Shown one piece after another: positions 43,569-54,232 of a stretch of DNA of 64,000 bases. Source of the stretch: Microbacterium album (GTDB lineage Bacteria > Actinomycetota > Actinomycetes > Actinomycetales > Microbacteriaceae); contig NZ_BMJY01000007.1 of the NCBI RefSeq assembly GCF_014643695.1, positions 62,001 through 126,000 of the forward strand, read 5' to 3'. How positions within the stretch are numbered: the first letter of the stretch is position 1; the number at the start of each line of letters is the position of its first letter. The notes under the pieces are model-generated. The model was not told the origin of the DNA. It ran no database searches and was given only the letters and a program-made list of their open reading frames with translations. The position numbers and the translations under genes are program-made.

Positions 43569-43898
43569 ATGGAGCGATTGTCTCGACTAACGCCAGCCAC
43601 GATCGACGTGTTGAAGGTGCTTGTCGCGGCTGAAGATCCTGTGTGGGGGCTCCAGATCGTCAAGACAACGAGCCGCCCAAGCGGCAGCGTGTACCCGATC
43701 CTCGATCGCCTCGAATCTTTGGGGTGGGTTTCCAGCGCCTGGGAGGACGAGACGCCCCGGCACGGCGCGAGGCGTCGCTACTACCAGCTTCATGAGGAAG
43801 CGCGGGAACTAGCTGTCGCGGCGATAACCACTTTCGAGAACAAGCAGGCACTGGGGCACTCGCCGCGGATGCGGCCCGTCGGCCTAGCCGGAGCGTAG
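43569..43898 (+). CDS. PadR family regulator of the AT-rich island
   Basis: A 109-residue minimal PadR protein: LTPATIDVLKVLVAAEDPVWG, then SGSVYPILDRLESLGWVSSAW and GARRRYYQLHEEAREL form the winged helix. It lacks the long C-terminal domain, as in small PadR-s2 proteins. It is two bases from the next gene. Likely represses the island through the 20-bp palindromes downstream. Confidence 0.82.
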   Translation: MERLSRLTPATIDVLKVLVAAEDPVWGLQIVKTTSRPSGSVYPILDRLESLGWVSSAWEDETPRHGARRRYYQLHEEARELAVAAITTFENKQALGHSPRMRPVGLAGA

Positions 43899-43900
43899 GC

Positions 43901-44266
43901 ATGCACAGGGGGCAGCGCGCGGCACGATCCACGGTGAGGGCAGCCGCGGCGCTCCTCCCCCACCCGGAGAGCCGGATCATGGCCGAGACGTGGGCGGCCG
44001 ATCTGGACCATGCCGACGACCTCGGTGTGGACCGTGGCGACATCGCCCGCGGCGCGATCGCTTTCGTTGTTCGCCGGGGTCCGTTCGCATGGGGCCGGAG
44101 ACGATGGGTGAGAGCCGCGCTCATTACGGTCGCACTCCTGGTCTCGGTGTCCTTCGTTCCCCCGTGGTTCCTCATTCCCATCGTGGGTCTGGGGCTGCTC
44201 GCATGGCTGATCGCATCACCGCCGTGCGAGCCGCCGAGAGCTTCCGGAACGTCAGCCTTGTCTTAG
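43901..44266 (+). CDS. Membrane protein paired with the island PadR
   Basis: A 121-residue protein with a soluble N-terminus containing AAALLPHPESRIMAETWAADL, a segment seen in proteins encoded directly after small padR genes, and two adjacent C-terminal hydrophobic stretches (WVRAALITVALLVSVSFVPPW, LIPIVGLGLLAWLIA). The padR-membrane protein pair suggests a sensor or co-regulator. Its stop codon overlaps the first palindrome. Function unknown. Confidence 0.65.
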   Translation: MHRGQRAARSTVRAAAALLPHPESRIMAETWAADLDHADDLGVDRGDIARGAIAFVVRRGPFAWGRRRWVRAALITVALLVSVSFVPPWFLIPIVGLGLLAWLIASPPCEPPRASGTSALS

Positions 44267-44285
44267 CTATATATGTAGATATAGC
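44266..44285. promoter_or_regulatory. Island palindrome 1 (candidate PadR operator)
   Basis: GCTATAT (44266-44272) and ATATAGC (44279-44285) are a perfect inverted repeat around a 6-bp centre, ATGTAG. It lies before the small membrane gene, and TAGCAT at 44282-44287 could be that gene's -10. Confidence 0.65.
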
Positions 44286-44321
44286 ATCGGCCGTAACGCT
44301 CCAAACAGATTGGTGGTCGAC

Positions 44322-44492
44322 ATGCGCGAGAACCGGCAATGGCGACCCTGCGCGCCTCCCGCCTATGCGGTGATCGTCCTCGTGGCTTTGGCGCTGGTTC
44401 CGGCATGGATCACGATCCCGTCGGCTGTGAGTCTGACCGTGCTCTATCTGATGTTCTCTCCCGTGATGCCGGTGCCGTCGCGCCGATCGTGA
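44322..44492 (+). CDS. Small membrane protein of the island
   Basis: A 56-residue product with two hydrophobic stretches (YAVIVLVALALVPAWITI and AVSLTVLYLMFSPVMPV). A GTG 12 nt upstream is an alternative start. It is flanked on both sides by the matching palindromes, which supports it as a regulated gene. The coding signal alone is weak. Confidence 0.45.
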   Translation: MRENRQWRPCAPPAYAVIVLVALALVPAWITIPSAVSLTVLYLMFSPVMPVPSRRS

Positions 44493-44513
44493 AGATTCCG
44501 TTGCTGCTTCCCT

Positions 44514-44533
44514 GCTATATCTACATATCTAGC
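44514..44533. promoter_or_regulatory. Island palindrome 2 (candidate PadR operator)
   Basis: This 20-bp site is the reverse complement of palindrome 1 at 19 of 20 positions (arms GCTATAT and ATCTAGC, centre CTACAT). It abuts TAGTCT at 44536-44541, a likely -10 for the secreted-protein gene, so binding would block RNA polymerase. Confidence 0.65.
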
Positions 44534-44547
44534 CCTAGTCTCCCGGG

Positions 44548-44570
44548 TGGGGCCTCGCCTCGAGGCCCCA
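44548..44570 (+). other. Hairpin in the leader of the secreted-protein gene
   Basis: TGGGGCCTCG pairs perfectly with CGAGGCCCCA around a CCT loop, 12 nt before the ribosome-binding site. It could stabilise the mRNA 5' end or end transcription from the small gene upstream. Confidence 0.5.
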
Positions 44571-44595
44571 GGGATCCAGAATGGGGAGAACGAAC

Positions 44596-45559
44596 GTGAA
44601 GAACAGACGAGTAGCGGTCCTCGCAGTCGCCGTACTGGGAGTGTTGGCGATATCGCCGGCAACGGCCGCGAACGCGGAGGGCAGCGAAACCCTCGATGCG
44701 CTTCTCGCGCGTGTGGCACCGGAGGTTCGCGAGACCCTGTATGACGGCGCATCCGCGGCGCGCGGCGCCGAAGCAGTCACTCCGGCTACGGTTCCATCGA
44801 CGGGAGCGGAGCCCATCACGACTCATGGTGAAGATACGAGCGTGTCGATCTGGCTTCCCGCGACAGCGGCCGTCGCGGAGGACTCCGTCGGCGGCCAAGG
44901 CGTGCGGCTGTTCGAGCACGGGAACGGTGCGACCAGTGTTCCGCTGGTGAAGGACGACGGATCGGTGCAGATTCTGACCATCCTCGACGATGCCACAGCC
45001 CCGGACAGCTACAGCTACAGCATCGACGTGGCGGAGGGCGCGACGCTGACCGTGGACGAGGATGGCGCGGTGCACATCACCAGCGCGAGCGGGGAGTTCA
45101 TCGGCGGCGTCGCTACCGCGTGGGCGGTCGACGCCAACGGTGCACCTGTCCGCACCAGCTACCAGGTGGATGGGACGACACTTACGCAACTGATCGATCA
45201 CGACGGCGGGCAATATGCCTACGATCGTTGCGGACCCCTGGCTGGGGCAAGACCTCTACTACCAGCCGACGGTCACGTTCCCCTCCCAGGGCTACAAGAT
45301 CAACGTCACGCCGCGGGCGTGGGGGCAGACCTGGGCCGGTCCAGCGACCTGGTTTGCACACGTTGACGAGGTGAAATCGAAGCTGGGTAGCAACTCGTGG
45401 CGGTGGACGGACACCATCCAGGAGCAGTTCTACTGCCACATTGCAGGACTCCCGGCGTCGCTGCCGCAGTACAACCTCGAGTCCTGGCGGCCGCTTGTGA
45501 ACTGGGCGCAGTCGCTCGTCCAGTACCGCTGCAATCCCTACGACGGGGCCTGGTCGTAA
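44596..45559 (+). pseudogene. Secreted protein with a frameshift
   Basis: The gene has a GTG start with GGGGAG 7 nt upstream and encodes a clear signal peptide (KNRRVAVLAVAVLGVLAISPATAANA). The first part reads in one frame to about 45210, where the natural continuation (MPTIVADPWLGQDLYYQPTV ... FYCHIAG ... YRCNPYDGAWS) is in the +1 frame. Removing one G from the GGCGGG run near 45205-45210 joins the two halves as DHDGGNMPTIVADPW, matching how related secreted proteins of Actinobacteria read. It is therefore either a single-base frameshift or a sequencing error. Function unknown; a hairpin terminator follows. Confidence 0.75.
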
Positions 45560-45564
45560 CCACC

Positions 45565-45597
45565 GGATGGGGGCCAGGCGTCCACTGGTCCCCATCC
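45565..45597 (+). terminator. Terminator after the secreted-protein gene
   Basis: GGATGGGGGCCAG (45565-45577) pairs with CTGGTCCCCATCC (45585-45597) with one G-U pair and a 7-nt loop. There is no U-tract, as is common in Actinobacteria. Confidence 0.65.
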
Positions 45598-45618
45598 CAC
45601 CCTAAGAAGGAGAAACCC

Positions 45619-45948
45619 ATGGCCACTCAGATAGCAACGGCGCAGGCTGCGCGAATTCGGGCTCTCGTCGTCGTCGGGGTCGCGCTCCTGGCCACAGGCC
45701 TCTACTCGGTTGCGACTCTCTTCTTCTCCATCTTCGCGCGTTACATGTACGTCGAAGACCTCGACCTCGGGCTCGACGAGAACACGGTCTTCGTTCTCAC
45801 CCGGATCACGCCCACCGACCGCGGCATCGTCATCCTCGGCGGCATCCTCGCCCTCCTTGGTGTCGCAGCGCTCGTCGCGGCCGCCGTCCGCGGCCGGCGC
45901 CGCACCGGCTTTGTCCCGCGGACCTCGAAGAGCAGACGGCACCCGTAG
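45619..45948 (+). CDS. Small two-helix membrane protein
   Basis: A 109-residue protein with AAGGAG upstream of the ATG, two transmembrane helices (about 17-40 and 70-92) and an acidic external loop (YVEDLDLGLDENTVFVL). The C-terminus is very basic. It is the last gene of the AT-rich island, about 20 nt after a terminator. Function unknown. Confidence 0.65.
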   Translation: MATQIATAQAARIRALVVVGVALLATGLYSVATLFFSIFARYMYVEDLDLGLDENTVFVLTRITPTDRGIVILGGILALLGVAALVAAAVRGRRRTGFVPRTSKSRRHP

Positions 45949-45985
45949 CTGTTGCGACAGGTCGGCGCCCGTCGGCGGTCCGCCG

Positions 45986-45991
45986 TAGGCT
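45986..45991 (+). promoter_or_regulatory. -10 element (TAGGCT) of the SNF2 gene
   Basis: The hexamer ends 6 nt before the second of two tandem GTG codons, favouring that one as the start. Confidence 0.5.
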
Positions 45992-45997
45992 CGGGTG

Positions 45998-48900
45998 GTG
46001 CCGTTCGAGCTGAGCCGTGGAGCCCTCGCGGGCGTCGTCCCCGACTGGGTGCTGCGCTCCGGTGCGCACCTCGCCGGACAGGGGAGCGTGCGCGTCGTCG
46101 ACGAGTCCTACGCGCCGGAATCCTCGTCCTACGAGGCCCGCGTCGGCCGGTGGGCGGTGTTCCTGGACGTCTGGGAGGACGGCCGCATCGACGCCGAGTG
46201 CGAGTCCTGCGGGTTCTCGCTGTGCGTGCACGCGGTCGCCGTGATGCACGCGCTCGCGGCGGGCGCCGCGCAGCGTCGCGGCGGCGGGAGCGGCCGCGTC
46301 GAGCCGTGGCGGCGCGCCCTCGAGCGCGTGCTCGACGAGGACCCCGCGGCGGGCGCGACCGAGGTCGCGCTGCTCGTCGGGATCGACGGCGCGGCCGGTG
46401 GCGACGGGGTGCAGGTGCGCCCGGCCGTACGCGGCAGCCGGGGCACGTGGATCCGCACCGGCATCGGGTGGCGCGACCTGGACGGGCGGGGGCTGGCCGC
46501 GCCCCAGCGGCGCGCCCTCGGCGAACTCGCGGCGCTCTACGAGTCTCGCGAGCACTTCTCGCGAGGGGAGGCGTCCGCCCGCCGGTATCCGAGCCGGTGG
46601 GGGTACTACGACCGCGCGCCCCAGTGGATCCGGCTCGACGAGCTCCCGAGCCGCGGGCTGTGGGACGTGCTGACGGAGCTGCGCGACGCCGGCGTCCGGT
46701 TGGTCGCCGACACGCGTGCCCAGCCGGAGGTCGTGCTGCGCTCCGAGCCGGTGGACAGCTTCTTCTCCCTCGACCGCCGCGACGGTGCTCTCCATGTGCG
46801 GCCCGTCATCGAGCTCGACGCACCCGAGGGGCTCCGGCCGCTGCCGGTCGGCACTCCCGTCGCCGCGATGGCGGTCGCCGACGACGAGCGCGTGCGCGAG
46901 CTGGTGCCGCTGCGGGAACCCCTCGCCGACGCCTTCGCGCGGCTCGCACAGGCGGAGCCGTTCGCGATCCCCGAGGCCGCGATCGCCGACTTCGAGCGCG
47001 ACTACCTGCCGCGGCTGCGCCGGCTCGCGCCTCTGCGGTCGCTCACGGACACGTACGAGCCTCCGGCCCCGCCGCGTCCGGAGCTCGTGCTCCAGGTCGC
47101 GCATCCCGGGCTCCTGGCGCGCCTCGCGTGGCGCTGGGAGTATCCCGGCGGCGCGACCGCGCGGATCCCCGCCGACGAGCGGGAGATCGCGGACGCGGTC
47201 GCGGCGGCGGCCGGCGACCGGGCGGGCCTGCTCGGCGTGCGCCAGGGCACGATCTTCGGCGCCGCGAGCCTGACGAAGGACGAGACGGTCGAGTTCCTCG
47301 CCGCCGTGCTGCCGCGCCTGCGCGATGTCGAGGGGCTGCGGATCGAGGAGACCGACGAACTGCCCCGCTACCGCTTCGCGGAGGAGCTGCCCGTCGTGCA
47401 CGTGTCGGCCCAGCCGGACGGCAGCGACTGGTTCGACCTCGAGGTCGCGGTGGACGTCGGCGGCGAGCCGGTCCCGCTCGGGACGCTGCTGACCGCGCTC
47501 GTCGCGCGGGACCGGTACCTCGTGCTTCCCAGCGGCACGGTCTTCGAGCTCGGCGCGGAGCAGTTCGATCCGCTGCGGCGGATCCTCGAGGAGGCACGCG
47601 CGCTGTCGGACCGGCCGTCGGGGCCCCTGCGGATCAGCCGGTGGCAGGTGGATCTGTGGCAGGAGCTGGTCTCGCTCGGGGTGGTCGCCGCCCAGGAGCA
47701 GGAGTGGCTCCAGCGGGTGCGCGCGCTGGCGGAGACCGACCGGCTGGCGCCCGTGCCGGTGCCGCACGGCTTCCGCGCGACGCTCAGGGAGTACCAGCGC
47801 GTGGGCTACGCGTGGCTCGACTTCCTGCGCGGCCACCGGCTCGGGGGCATCCTGGCGGACGACATGGGGCTCGGCAAGACCGTGCAGGTCCTCGCGGCCC
47901 TCGAGCGGGCGCGCGAGGAGGAGCCGGGATCGCGCTTCCTCGTCGTCACTCCCACGAGCGTCGTCGGCCACTGGGTCGGCGAGGCGGCTCGCTTCGCGCC
48001 GGGCCTGGCGGCCGTCGGCATCGAAGAGACGACCGCCAAGCGCGGCGTGCCGCTCGCCGAGCGCGTGGGCGGTGCCGGGCTCATCGTGACGAGCTATGCA
48101 CTGTTCCGTCTCGACTTCGACGAGTACGAGGCGCTCGGCTTCCGCGTGCTCGTGCTCGACGAGGCGCAGCAGCTCAAGAACCACCGCTCACAGGGGTACC
48201 GCTGCGCGCGGCTCCTGACTGCGCCGACGAAGCTCGCCATCACGGGCACGCCGCTCGAGAACAACCTGCTGGAGCTGTGGGCGCTCGCGGCTCTTACGGC
48301 CCCGGGACTGCTGGGCGGCGAGCGGACGTTCTCCGAGCAGTACCGCAAGCCGATCGAGCGGGAGCGCGACGGGGAGCGGCTGCAGCGCCTGCGCCGCCGG
48401 CTGCGGCCGTTCATGCTGCGCCGCACGAAGGAGCAGGTCGCGACGGACCTTCCGGAGAAGACCGAGCAGGTGCTCGAGGTCGAGCTGCACCCGGCCCACC
48501 GCCGCGCGTACGCCGTGCGGCTGCAGCGCGAGCGCCAGAAGGTCATGGGCTTGCTGGAGGACGTGCAGGCGAACCGCATCGAGATCCTGCGCTCGCTCAC
48601 GACGTTGCGGATGCTGGCCCTCGATCCCGAGCTGGCCGGGGAGGCGGCGGCGCCCTCGGCCAAGCTCGACAAGCTGGCCGAACTGCTCGACGAGATCGTC
48701 GCAGACGGGCACCGCGTGCTCGTCTTCAGTCAGTTCACGTCGTTCCTCGGCAGGGCCGCCGCGGTCGCGGACCGGCTCGGGCTGGCGTACGCCTATCTCG
48801 ACGGCTCGGTCTCGGGCGCGGGCCGTCGGCGCATGCTGGAGCGCTTCACGGCGGGCGAGGTCCCCGTCTTCTTCATCTCCCTGAAGGCGGGCGGGTTCGG

Positions 48901-49168
48901 GCTCAACCTCACGCAGGCCGACTACTGCATCCTCCTGGACCCGTGGTGGAATCCCGCCGCGGAGGCGCAGGCGACGGATCGCGCACACCGCATCGGGCAG
49001 ACACGGCCGGTGGTGGTCTATCGGCTGATCTCGAAGGGCACCATCGAGGCGAAGGTCGTCGCGATGCAGGAGAAGAAGTCCCGCCTTTTCCGGGACGTGC
49101 TGGGCGACGCGGGCGCCGAGCACGTCGGGGCCCTCACGGCGGCGGACTTCCGCGGGCTGATCGAGTAA
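45998..49168 (+). CDS. SWIM-type zinc finger plus SNF2 helicase
   Basis: A 1056-residue SWI2/SNF2 ATPase. Near residue 67-80, CESCGFSLCVHAVAVMHAL is a SWIM zinc finger (CxC...CxH type). A long middle region of bacterial SNF2-associated sequence follows. The ATPase core starts near residue 600: REYQRVGYAWLDFLRG, Walker A DDMGLGKTVQ, DEAQQLKNH box, ITGTPLENNLLELW, then the second lobe with LVFSQFTSFL, FFISLKAGGFGLNLTQAD and RAHRIGQTRPV. Likely remodels protein-DNA or transcription complexes (HepA/RapA-like). Confidence 0.95.
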   Translation: MPFELSRGALAGVVPDWVLRSGAHLAGQGSVRVVDESYAPESSSYEARVGRWAVFLDVWEDGRIDAECESCGFSLCVHAVAVMHALAAGAAQRRGGGSGRVEPWRRALERVLDEDPAAGATEVALLVGIDGAAGGDGVQVRPAVRGSRGTWIRTGIGWRDLDGRGLAAPQRRALGELAALYESREHFSRGEASARRYPSRWGYYDRAPQWIRLDELPSRGLWDVLTELRDAGVRLVADTRAQPEVVLRSEPVDSFFSLDRRDGALHVRPVIELDAPEGLRPLPVGTPVAAMAVADDERVRELVPLREPLADAFARLAQAEPFAIPEAAIADFERDYLPRLRRLAPLRSLTDTYEPPAPPRPELVLQVAHPGLLARLAWRWEYPGGATARIPADEREIADAVAAAAGDRAGLLGVRQGTIFGAASLTKDETVEFLAAVLPRLRDVEGLRIEETDELPRYRFAEELPVVHVSAQPDGSDWFDLEVAVDVGGEPVPLGTLLTALVARDRYLVLPSGTVFELGAEQFDPLRRILEEARALSDRPSGPLRISRWQVDLWQELVSLGVVAAQEQEWLQRVRALAETDRLAPVPVPHGFRATLREYQRVGYAWLDFLRGHRLGGILADDMGLGKTVQVLAALERAREEEPGSRFLVVTPTSVVGHWVGEAARFAPGLAAVGIEETTAKRGVPLAERVGGAGLIVTSYALFRLDFDEYEALGFRVLVLDEAQQLKNHRSQGYRCARLLTAPTKLAITGTPLENNLLELWALAALTAPGLLGGERTFSEQYRKPIERERDGERLQRLRRRLRPFMLRRTKEQVATDLPEKTEQVLEVELHPAHRRAYAVRLQRERQKVMGLLEDVQANRIEILRSLTTLRMLALDPELAGEAAAPSAKLDKLAELLDEIVADGHRVLVFSQFTSFLGRAAAVADRLGLAYAYLDGSVSGAGRRRMLERFTAGEVPVFFISLKAGGFGLNLTQADYCILLDPWWNPAAEAQATDRAHRIGQTRPVVVYRLISKGTIEAKVVAMQEKKSRLFRDVLGDAGAEHVGALTAADFRGLIE

Positions 49169-49174
49169 CCGGCG

Positions 49175-49768
49175 TCACCGGAAGACGTCTCGGGCTCCGG
49201 CCGGCACGGGGGGGTCGAACACGCGCAGCGCCGTCGCCAGCATGCGGTAGTGCCCCGTCAGCCAGATCAGCTCCGCGATCCCCTCGGCCCCCACGGCGGC
49301 GACGGCGTCCGTGTGCAGGTCGTCGTCGAGCGCGCCGCGGGTGACGAGGTCGCGGACGATCCGCCACACGATCCGCAGCGCCTCATCGCCGGGCTCCCGC
49401 CCGGCACGCACGGCCTCGATGTCGGCGTCGGAGACCCCCGCGGCGCGCGCCGGGGGCTCGTGCGCGAACCACTCGAACCCGCTGCGCTCGCACTCGGCCA
49501 CGGTGAGGATCGCGATCTCGCGTCGACGGTCGTCGAGCTCCCCGCGGAAGCGGATCGCGGCGCCGAGCTCCTGCACGGCGTCTCCCACGCCGGGTGCGAG
49601 AAGCATGGGGCCGAACGGACCGAGCAGGCGGCCGTCCTCGTCCGTGAGGGGCGTCAGGCGTGTGCGCTGCGCGCGCGGTCCCGACACGATCGCGTCGTAC
49701 ACCGCCGCGCGGCGCTCGTCGAGCTCTCCGCGCACCGGTGAGCGGAAGCGGCCGTGATCCTCGTCCAT
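49175..49768 (-). CDS. Carboxymuconolactone decarboxylase family protein
   Basis: A 197-residue all-helical CMD/AhpD-fold protein (LLGPFGPMLLAPGVGDAVQELGAAIRF, REIAILTVAECERSGFEWFAHEP, ELIWLTGHYRML). The peroxidatic CxxC of AhpD is absent, so it fits the gamma-carboxymuconolactone decarboxylase-like branch. GGAGG precedes the chosen ATG; an upstream in-frame start adds 17 residues. It marks the edge of the aromatic-catabolism region and is divergent from the EthD-like gene. Confidence 0.82.
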   Translation of the reverse strand: MDEDHGRFRSPVRGELDERRAAVYDAIVSGPRAQRTRLTPLTDEDGRLLGPFGPMLLAPGVGDAVQELGAAIRFRGELDDRRREIAILTVAECERSGFEWFAHEPPARAAGVSDADIEAVRAGREPGDEALRIVWRIVRDLVTRGALDDDLHTDAVAAVGAEGIAELIWLTGHYRMLATALRVFDPPVPAGARDVFR

Positions 49769-49929
49769 CGTCTCTCCTCCTGCGGCACGGCCCTCCTGCG
49801 GTGACGCGACGTGCCGCACTACCGTTGTCGCAGATCCGGGTTGTCGTCTCGTGCACGGAGCATGTCGAGACGGGAAGGAAACGGAAAGGGAGCTTCCGCT
49901 CGCCGCGCGGTCACCGGCAGACTGCGGCC

Positions 49930-50235
49930 ATGCACAAGCTCATCGTCCTCTACCCGCACCCCGCAGACCCCGAGGCGTTCGCGTCCTACTATGAGGGCAC
50001 ACACCTGCCTCTCGCGGCGAAGCTGCCCGGCATGCTCGCGTGGCGATACACGCTCGACGTCCACGCGGCCGCCGGCGACAGCCCCTACTTCGCGATCTTC
50101 GAGGCGGACTTCCCCGACGCGCGGACCCTCGGGGCCGCGCTGGAGTCTCCCGAGGGCCAGGCCGTCAGCGCTGACGTGCCCAACTACGCCCCTCCCGGCA
50201 CCATCGTGCTCGATTACGAGGTCAAGGGCGGCTGA
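49930..50235 (+). CDS. EthD-domain protein
   Basis: A 101-residue dimeric alpha/beta-barrel protein: HKLIVLYPHPADPEAFASYYEGTHLPLAAKLPG is the EthD signature (PF07110), followed by YFAIFEADFPDARTLGAALES. Such proteins occur with catabolic monooxygenases and may act as small decarboxylases or cyclases. No strong ribosome-binding site is visible. It ends at a bidirectional terminator. Confidence 0.85.
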   Translation: MHKLIVLYPHPADPEAFASYYEGTHLPLAAKLPGMLAWRYTLDVHAAAGDSPYFAIFEADFPDARTLGAALESPEGQAVSADVPNYAPPGTIVLDYEVKGG

Positions 50236-50246
50236 ACCCCCCGGCC

Positions 50247-50291
50247 GACAGGGAGGGCCCGAACCGTGCGCCGGTCCGGGCCCTCCCTGTC
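50247..50291. terminator. Bidirectional terminator between ethD-like and padR genes
   Basis: GACAGGGAGGGCCCG (50247-50261) pairs perfectly with CGGGCCCTCCCTGTC (50277-50291). It sits between convergent stops. Confidence 0.8.
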
Positions 50292-50297
50292 GAAGCG

Positions 50298-50900
50298 TCA
50301 CGCGGTGGCGACCGGCTCGGCTCCGTACAGGCGGTCGACGAGCTCGAGGCCGCTCTCGGCCCAGGCGATCTCCGCGCGCGCCCGGGCGACCAGACCCTCG
50401 TAGCCGAAGCGCTTGAAGGCCACGGTGCGGTCGCGCTCCTCGGGGTCCTGCGACTCGATGCGGCGCATGAGCATGGGGTTGGCGCGCGCGTCGATGCGCA
50501 CGAGCTCCTCCTCCCACTGCTCCAGCTCGCCGCTCCAGTGGCGGATGTGGTCACGGAGGAAGGCGCGCGCTGCCGCGGGGGACGCGGCCTCGAGATACGC
50601 GGCCTTCAGGTTGGCGGGCTCCCGCACGCGGGCGTAGGGGAGGGGCTCCTCCATCCAGCGGAGATAGTCCTGGTCGCCCTCCGGTGTCACGTGATACACG
50701 CGCCGGGTGCCACGCTCGCCCCGCGCCTGGTCCTCGCCGACGACCAGGCCGTCGTTCTCCATCTTTCGCAGCTCGGGGTAGATCTGGCTGTCGGGCGCGT
50801 GCCACAGGTGTCCGACAGACACCTGGAACTGCTTCTGCAGGTCGTAGCCCGACAGCGGACCGACGCGCAGCAGCGCCAGGAGCGCGTAGCGAAGGCTCAT
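50298..50900 (-). CDS. PadR family regulator of the demethylase region
   Basis: A 200-residue PadR protein: SLRYALLALLRVGPLSGYDLQKQF, LWHAPDSQIYPELRKMENDGLV and GTRRVYHVTPEGDQDYLRWM give the winged helix, with a helical C-terminal domain (about 95-190). PadR regulators of this type respond to phenolic acids, which fits the neighbouring LigM-type O-demethylases. It is separated from them by a strong terminator. Confidence 0.88.
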   Translation of the reverse strand: MSLRYALLALLRVGPLSGYDLQKQFQVSVGHLWHAPDSQIYPELRKMENDGLVVGEDQARGERGTRRVYHVTPEGDQDYLRWMEEPLPYARVREPANLKAAYLEAASPAAARAFLRDHIRHWSGELEQWEEELVRIDARANPMLMRRIESQDPEERDRTVAFKRFGYEGLVARARAEIAWAESGLELVDRLYGAEPVATA

Positions 50901-50940
50901 CCGGTCTTCCCCTTGTCCGTACGTCGTCGTCTGGGTAGGC

Positions 50941-50971
50941 GAGGGGCCCGGGCGCTCGGCCCGGGCCCCTC
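50941..50971 (-). terminator. Terminator of the metF-purU-ligM operon
   Basis: GAGGGGCCCGGGC pairs perfectly with GCCCGGGCCCCTC around a 5-nt loop, just after the last gene. No U-tract. Confidence 0.75.
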
Positions 50972-50990
50972 GATTCTCACAGCGCTTGGG

Positions 50991-53315
<2,325 letters not shown>

Positions 53316-53319
<4 letters not shown>

Positions 53320-54191
53320 CGGGCCGCACCCCCGGAGACCTTGCTCTGGTAGTCGCGGCACCACTCGGCCGTGGCGCGGAGGCCGCCGAACGCGTACATG
53401 TGCAGCTTCACGTCCCCGGCCTTGGGGTCGGCTTCGACCAGGTCGGCCAGTTCCGTGACGAACTTGTCAGGTCCGGCGGTGCCCATGAGGTTGGTCAGCG
53501 AGAAGCCGTACTTCTTCACGATCATCGCGTTCGCGCCGACGCCGAAGCGGCGGGCGAAGTTGATCAGGCGCTTGATGCCGGCAGGTCCCGGGGTGCCGAT
53601 GCGGATGGTCGCGTCGATCCCACGGTCGCGGACGCCACGGGTCCACGACATGACCGGGTCGGTGTCGAATGCGAACTGCGTCAGGATGACCGCGCCGAGG
53701 TCCTGCTCCTTGAGCGAGGCGGCCTTCTTCTCGAGGTGGTCCCACAGCACGTCGGTCTTGATGTCGGGGTGGCCCTCCGGGTAGCCCGAGATCGACACCT
53801 CCTTGACGCCGTACTTCTGCAGCACGCCCGAGCGGATCAGGTCGTAGGCGCTGTCGTACGGGCCCTCCGGCGTGGTCGGGTCGCCGCCGACCGCGAACAC
53901 GTGCTCGGTCGCGCCGACCTGCTGCAGCCGGTCGAGGAACTCCTCCAGCTGCGCCTGCGAGGACAGACGGCGGGCGGAGATGTGCGGGATCGGGATGAAG
54001 CCCGCGTCCTTGACCGCCTTCGCCGCGGTTACGCGCATCTCCAGGTCCTCGTTCCCGAGGAACGTCACGTTCACACGCGTCCCCTGAGGGATCACGTCCT
54101 GAGCCTCCCGGAGACCCGGCACGTCCTTGCCGGTCATCTCCAGGGAGAAGTCGTCGATGATCTTCGCCTGCGGCGAGGTGGTGTCAGCCAC
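53316..54191 (-). CDS. metF: Methylenetetrahydrofolate reductase
   Basis: A 291-residue FAD-dependent TIM-barrel enzyme (NVTFLGNEDLEMRVTAAKAV; PHISARRLSSQAQLEEFL; HVFAVGGDPTTPEGPY; VSISGYPEGHPD). Usually it makes 5-methyl-THF for methionine. Here its place with LigM and PurU suggests running in the oxidative direction, converting 5-methyl-THF from O-demethylation to methylene-THF. AAAGGA precedes the GTG start. A large palindrome lies about 42 bp upstream. Confidence 0.92.
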
Positions 54192-54232
54192 GGGGGTCCT
54201 TTCGGTCCGTTGCGCGCCTTCGCGCATCCGAG

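Noticed and set aside
45830..48184. 784-codon open frame antisense to the SNF2 gene
   Set aside because: Composition is typical of reverse-frame translation of GC-rich coding DNA and it would cross the intergenic region; the SNF2 frame carries all helicase motifs.
45952..49344. 1130-codon open frame on the same strand as the SNF2 gene
   Set aside because: Arg/Ala/Gly-rich out-of-phase shadow; no motif.
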